Positions 61,941-64,000 of a stretch of DNA of 64,000 bases are shown one piece after another (the stretch's first letter is position 1; each line of letters starts with the position of its first letter). Origin of the DNA: Caecitellus pseudoparvulus (Eukaryota > Bigyra: Bicosoecida); NCBI GenBank assembly GCA_965644315.1, contig CBFFRQ010000068.1:1054001-1118000 (forward strand), given 5' to 3'. Under the pieces are notes generated by a model. It did no database searches. It saw nothing but the letters and a program-made list of their open reading frames with translations, and was not told the origin of the DNA. The position numbers were made by a program, and so were the translations under genes.

Positions 61941-62085
61941 GGTGCGGGGCGTGAAAGGAACAGCAGAAGCACAACAAGTCGTCGTCCTTCAGTGGCGTTC
62001 GCTGCAGCGTGTGGGATTTGTCGCCCGCACGCAGTGTGCGCACCCGCTGTTGGCGTGGCCTTGCATTCTCCCGTGTGCAAGCAGG

Positions 62086-64000
62086 TCACGGCCCATCGCT
62101 GGAGTCCGAGTCGCCGTCACCCTGCCCCTCCCCCCGCTCCTGGAACATCTCCCGCACCGCCTCCGACCCCAACGCCTGCTCCCCCAGCAGCTCCTCCCCA
62201 GACCCCCCCTTGCCCTCGCTGCCAAAGCTACGGTATCCAGACCGGCCCAGGGCGGGGCTTGGGGACAGGGCCATGTCCAGGCTGGCCTCGGAAGCCATGC
62301 GCCCGTGGCGTGGTTCTGCCTCTTCCCCGCGCGTCGCCACAGATAGCAGCGGCTCGGCTTCGTCAGAGGACAGGCGCCGGCGCTGCTCCGCCACCCGCCC
62401 CGAGTCCTGCGCGGCGCTGGGAGGGGGGGACTCAGCTCGACGCACGGGGCCCAGGAGTTCATCGCCTTCGCCTCCACCTGGGGGGCCCTGCGGCGTCGCC
62501 AGCACAGAGGAGGGTGGGGGGGGCGTCCCTTTGCGCTCCACCTTGAACCCCACATCGGATGAGGGGCCGCCCCAGCCGGACCCGCCCTTGGGCGAGCCGC
62601 CCACCTGCGGGGGCTCACCCGGCAGAGGACGGCTGTCCACAGACAGGGACCCGTCCACGGAGTCACCCATGGCGTCGTGAATGACGGGGGAGTCTCCCGA
62701 GGAGGTGGCCGAGCGGACGCCAAAGCCCCCTCGGCGCCCCAGGCGCCCTCTCTCCAAGCCCCCTGCCCGGCTGCGGGGGGGCAGGGCGCCTCCCCGCTCA
62801 GCTTTGGCCAGCGGGACAGCCTCTGCCTCGTCGTGGGCCTCGTGGGAGTCAGAGTCCACCTGCTTCGTGGCCCGTGTCTCCGCGGCTCGCTTGGCCACGG
62901 CGGCCCGCCGGGCCATGATGGCACGCTTGCGCCGGTACTTGGGGTCCGAGCGCACGCTGTACAGCCAGCAGTAGTACATGCCGCAGCCGAAGACCAGGAT
63001 GAACACCAGCACGCCAATGCAGATACCGATGATTTCCCACAGGCTGAGCCCCGTCTCGGGGGTGTTGCTCGCACCAGCCACGTCCTGCGTCACCTCTGTG
63101 CTGCCTGTGAAGCTGGCGTCCGCGACAGCGGCGGTGTCCACTGTCGACGCCACTAGCATGATGCGGGGCACGCCAGCTGCGTCCACCTGACTAGCCGCAG
63201 CCTGTGCACGCCTGCGCAGGGACGTGGTGCTGGTCGCAGCCTGCCTGGAAGCCACAGCTTGTGCCGCAGCGTACACGGCTTCAACGCCGACGCGCACAGC
63301 TGACGACGCGGACTTGGCGCCATTGACCAGCTCCTGCACGGCAGCGGGTGCGGCGGCCTCTCCTACCGCACTGGACCCCGGGCTAGCGATCTCCAACTGC
63401 ACATCCACACCTTGTGCACAAGTGGCGGCCCTGCCCAGGCCGCCGCAGGACGCCGCCCCGGCCACTGCCACGGCACCGGTCGCCGCCAGCCGGTTGCCTG
63501 CCGCGTTCACCCGCACACGCTGCACGGAGATGGAGGCGGCCACAGCGACATCCACGGCAAGGCTGGTGACCCAGGCCTCCCCCACGGCGCCGTCGTCGCC
63601 CACGTGCACGCCGGCAGCCACAAACGCCCCAGCGCCCCCTGTCACGCGGTGAAACGGGTACTCCGCTCCATACCGCGCCGTGGTTGTGTCCACTGAGGAC
63701 CCTGTCAGGGTGGCTGCGCGGGCTAGCACCGCGTCCACGACAGCCTGGGAGTAGCTGGACACGGGCAGGGTGAGTGTGGAGAGGGAGGTGCCGCAGGCCA
63801 CTGTGCGGCAGCTGCGGGACACTGACGGCCGCGTCAAGGCCGAGCAAGAGCCGTTCACACCCGACCAGGGGCTGAACAGCTGCGTGGGCACACCCGCCTC
63901 CAGGGCACTGCTGTAGCTCTCAGGGTCCGTCGCTGGCGTGAAGGAACCGGTGCCGTCACTGCGCCGGGTGGGGCCGTCGTACAGGACAGCCTCGCACACT
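62086..64000 (-). CDS. Type I single-pass membrane protein, 5' truncated by window
   Basis: The frame is open from the right edge to TGA at 62086 (at least 637 codons); no ATG is needed at the edge, so it continues beyond the window. The extracellular part is Ala/Val/Ser/Thr-rich with scattered cysteines and repeated beta-like segments. One transmembrane helix is clear (LWEIIGICIGVLVFILVFGC, about residue 330 of the visible part), followed by a basic stop-transfer (RRKRAIMARR). The cytosolic tail of about 270 residues is Ser/Gly/Glu-rich with many potential phosphosites. I recognise no family. It could be an adhesin or cell-surface receptor; this is only inferred from topology. Confidence 0.72.
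   Translation of the reverse strand, partial: VCEAVLYDGPTRRSDGTGSFTPATDPESYSSALEAGVPTQLFSPWSGVNGSCSALTRPSVSRSCRTVACGTSLSTLTLPVSSYSQAVVDAVLARAATLTGSSVDTTTARYGAEYPFHRVTGGAGAFVAAGVHVGDDGAVGEAWVTSLAVDVAVAASISVQRVRVNAAGNRLAATGAVAVAGAASCGGLGRAATCAQGVDVQLEIASPGSSAVGEAAAPAAVQELVNGAKSASSAVRVGVEAVYAAAQAVASRQAATSTTSLRRRAQAAASQVDAAGVPRIMLVASTVDTAAVADASFTGSTEVTQDVAGASNTPETGLSLWEIIGICIGVLVFILVFGCGMYYCWLYSVRSDPKYRRKRAIMARRAAVAKRAAETRATKQVDSDSHEAHDEAEAVPLAKAERGGALPPRSRAGGLERGRLGRRGGFGVRSATSSGDSPVIHDAMGDSVDGSLSVDSRPLPGEPPQVGGSPKGGSGWGGPSSDVGFKVERKGTPPPPSSVLATPQGPPGGGEGDELLGPVRRAESPPPSAAQDSGRVAEQRRRLSSDEAEPLLSVATRGEEAEPRHGRMASEASLDMALSPSPALGRSGYRSFGSEGKGGSGEELLGEQALGSEAVREMFQERGEGQGDGDSDSSDGP

Noticed and set aside
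1433-64000. Alternative (GTG/TTG/CTG) starts for several long frames
   Set aside because: In this eukaryote the frames are continued upstream by introns. Splicing gives ATG starts that fit family N-termini, for example in CCT1, GPCR-PIPK, the F-box/LRR gene and the F-box membrane protein.
1-64000. tRNA or rRNA genes and transposable elements
   Set aside because: I looked for clover-leaf-like blocks, conserved rRNA strings, terminal repeats and reverse transcriptase or transposase motifs and saw none convincing. A tRNAscan and repeat search would settle it.

Overview
This is a nuclear, intron-bearing eukaryotic sequence. Every gene recognised is a eukaryotic family: CCT/TCP-1 alpha, PROPPIN/ATG18, formin FH2, p24/TMED, cytosolic carboxypeptidase, GPCR-PIP kinase and F-box. 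Coding sequences resume in phase across short GT..AG introns, mostly 48-130 nt, with donors usually GTGAGT or GTGCGT and acceptors ending CAG. The DNA is GC-rich and very gene-dense, with 21 genes in 64 kb. The GPCR-PIPK fusion, a fungal-type Zn2Cys6 factor, a class II photolyase-like protein, a THH1/TOM1-like 7TM protein and an axoneme-flavoured carboxypeptidase together suggest a free-living protist, for example a stramenopile or similar lineage. I cannot place the species from sequence alone.

Layout. 0-13.3 kb: an acidic ETQA-repeat ORF, a large OB-fold-like gene (-), an F-box/LRR protein (+), an ATG18/WIPI homologue (+), a PH-domain protein (-), a formin (-) and a p24 cargo receptor (+). 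13.3-18.9 kb: a coiled-coil protein (-) and a Zn2Cys6 factor (+). 18.9-31.6 kb: one giant gene (-), about 4,196 codons if one missing base is allowed for. It holds two divergent C2-like domains, a near-identical array of twelve 519-bp C2-like units, two IQ motifs and four repeats resembling the dynein stalk region. 32-41.4 kb: a 7TM protein, a giant M14 cytosolic carboxypeptidase and a DUF2256 zinc-ribbon protein, all +. 41.4-44 kb: a degenerate class II photolyase-like gene (-), tail to tail with DUF2256. 44.6-48.2 kb: a TPR and Pro/Gln-rich putative corepressor (+). 48.2-64 kb, all minus: a small membrane protein, an F-box multi-pass membrane protein, a GT-C-like membrane protein, a GPCR-PIPK, CCT1, and the 3' part of a type I membrane protein that runs off the right edge.

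The genes are not an operon. Functional themes are phosphoinositide and membrane signalling (GPCR-PIPK, PROPPIN, PH, C2 array), cytoskeleton and tubulin (formin, CCP, CCT1, dynein-stalk-like repeats) and secretory traffic (p24, GT-C). All six tail-to-tail pairs have stop codons only 5-52 bp apart, so their 3' ends must overlap or be extremely short. The most unusual item is the giant C2-array protein: its architecture, its homogenised repeats and a single-base frameshift inside the array.
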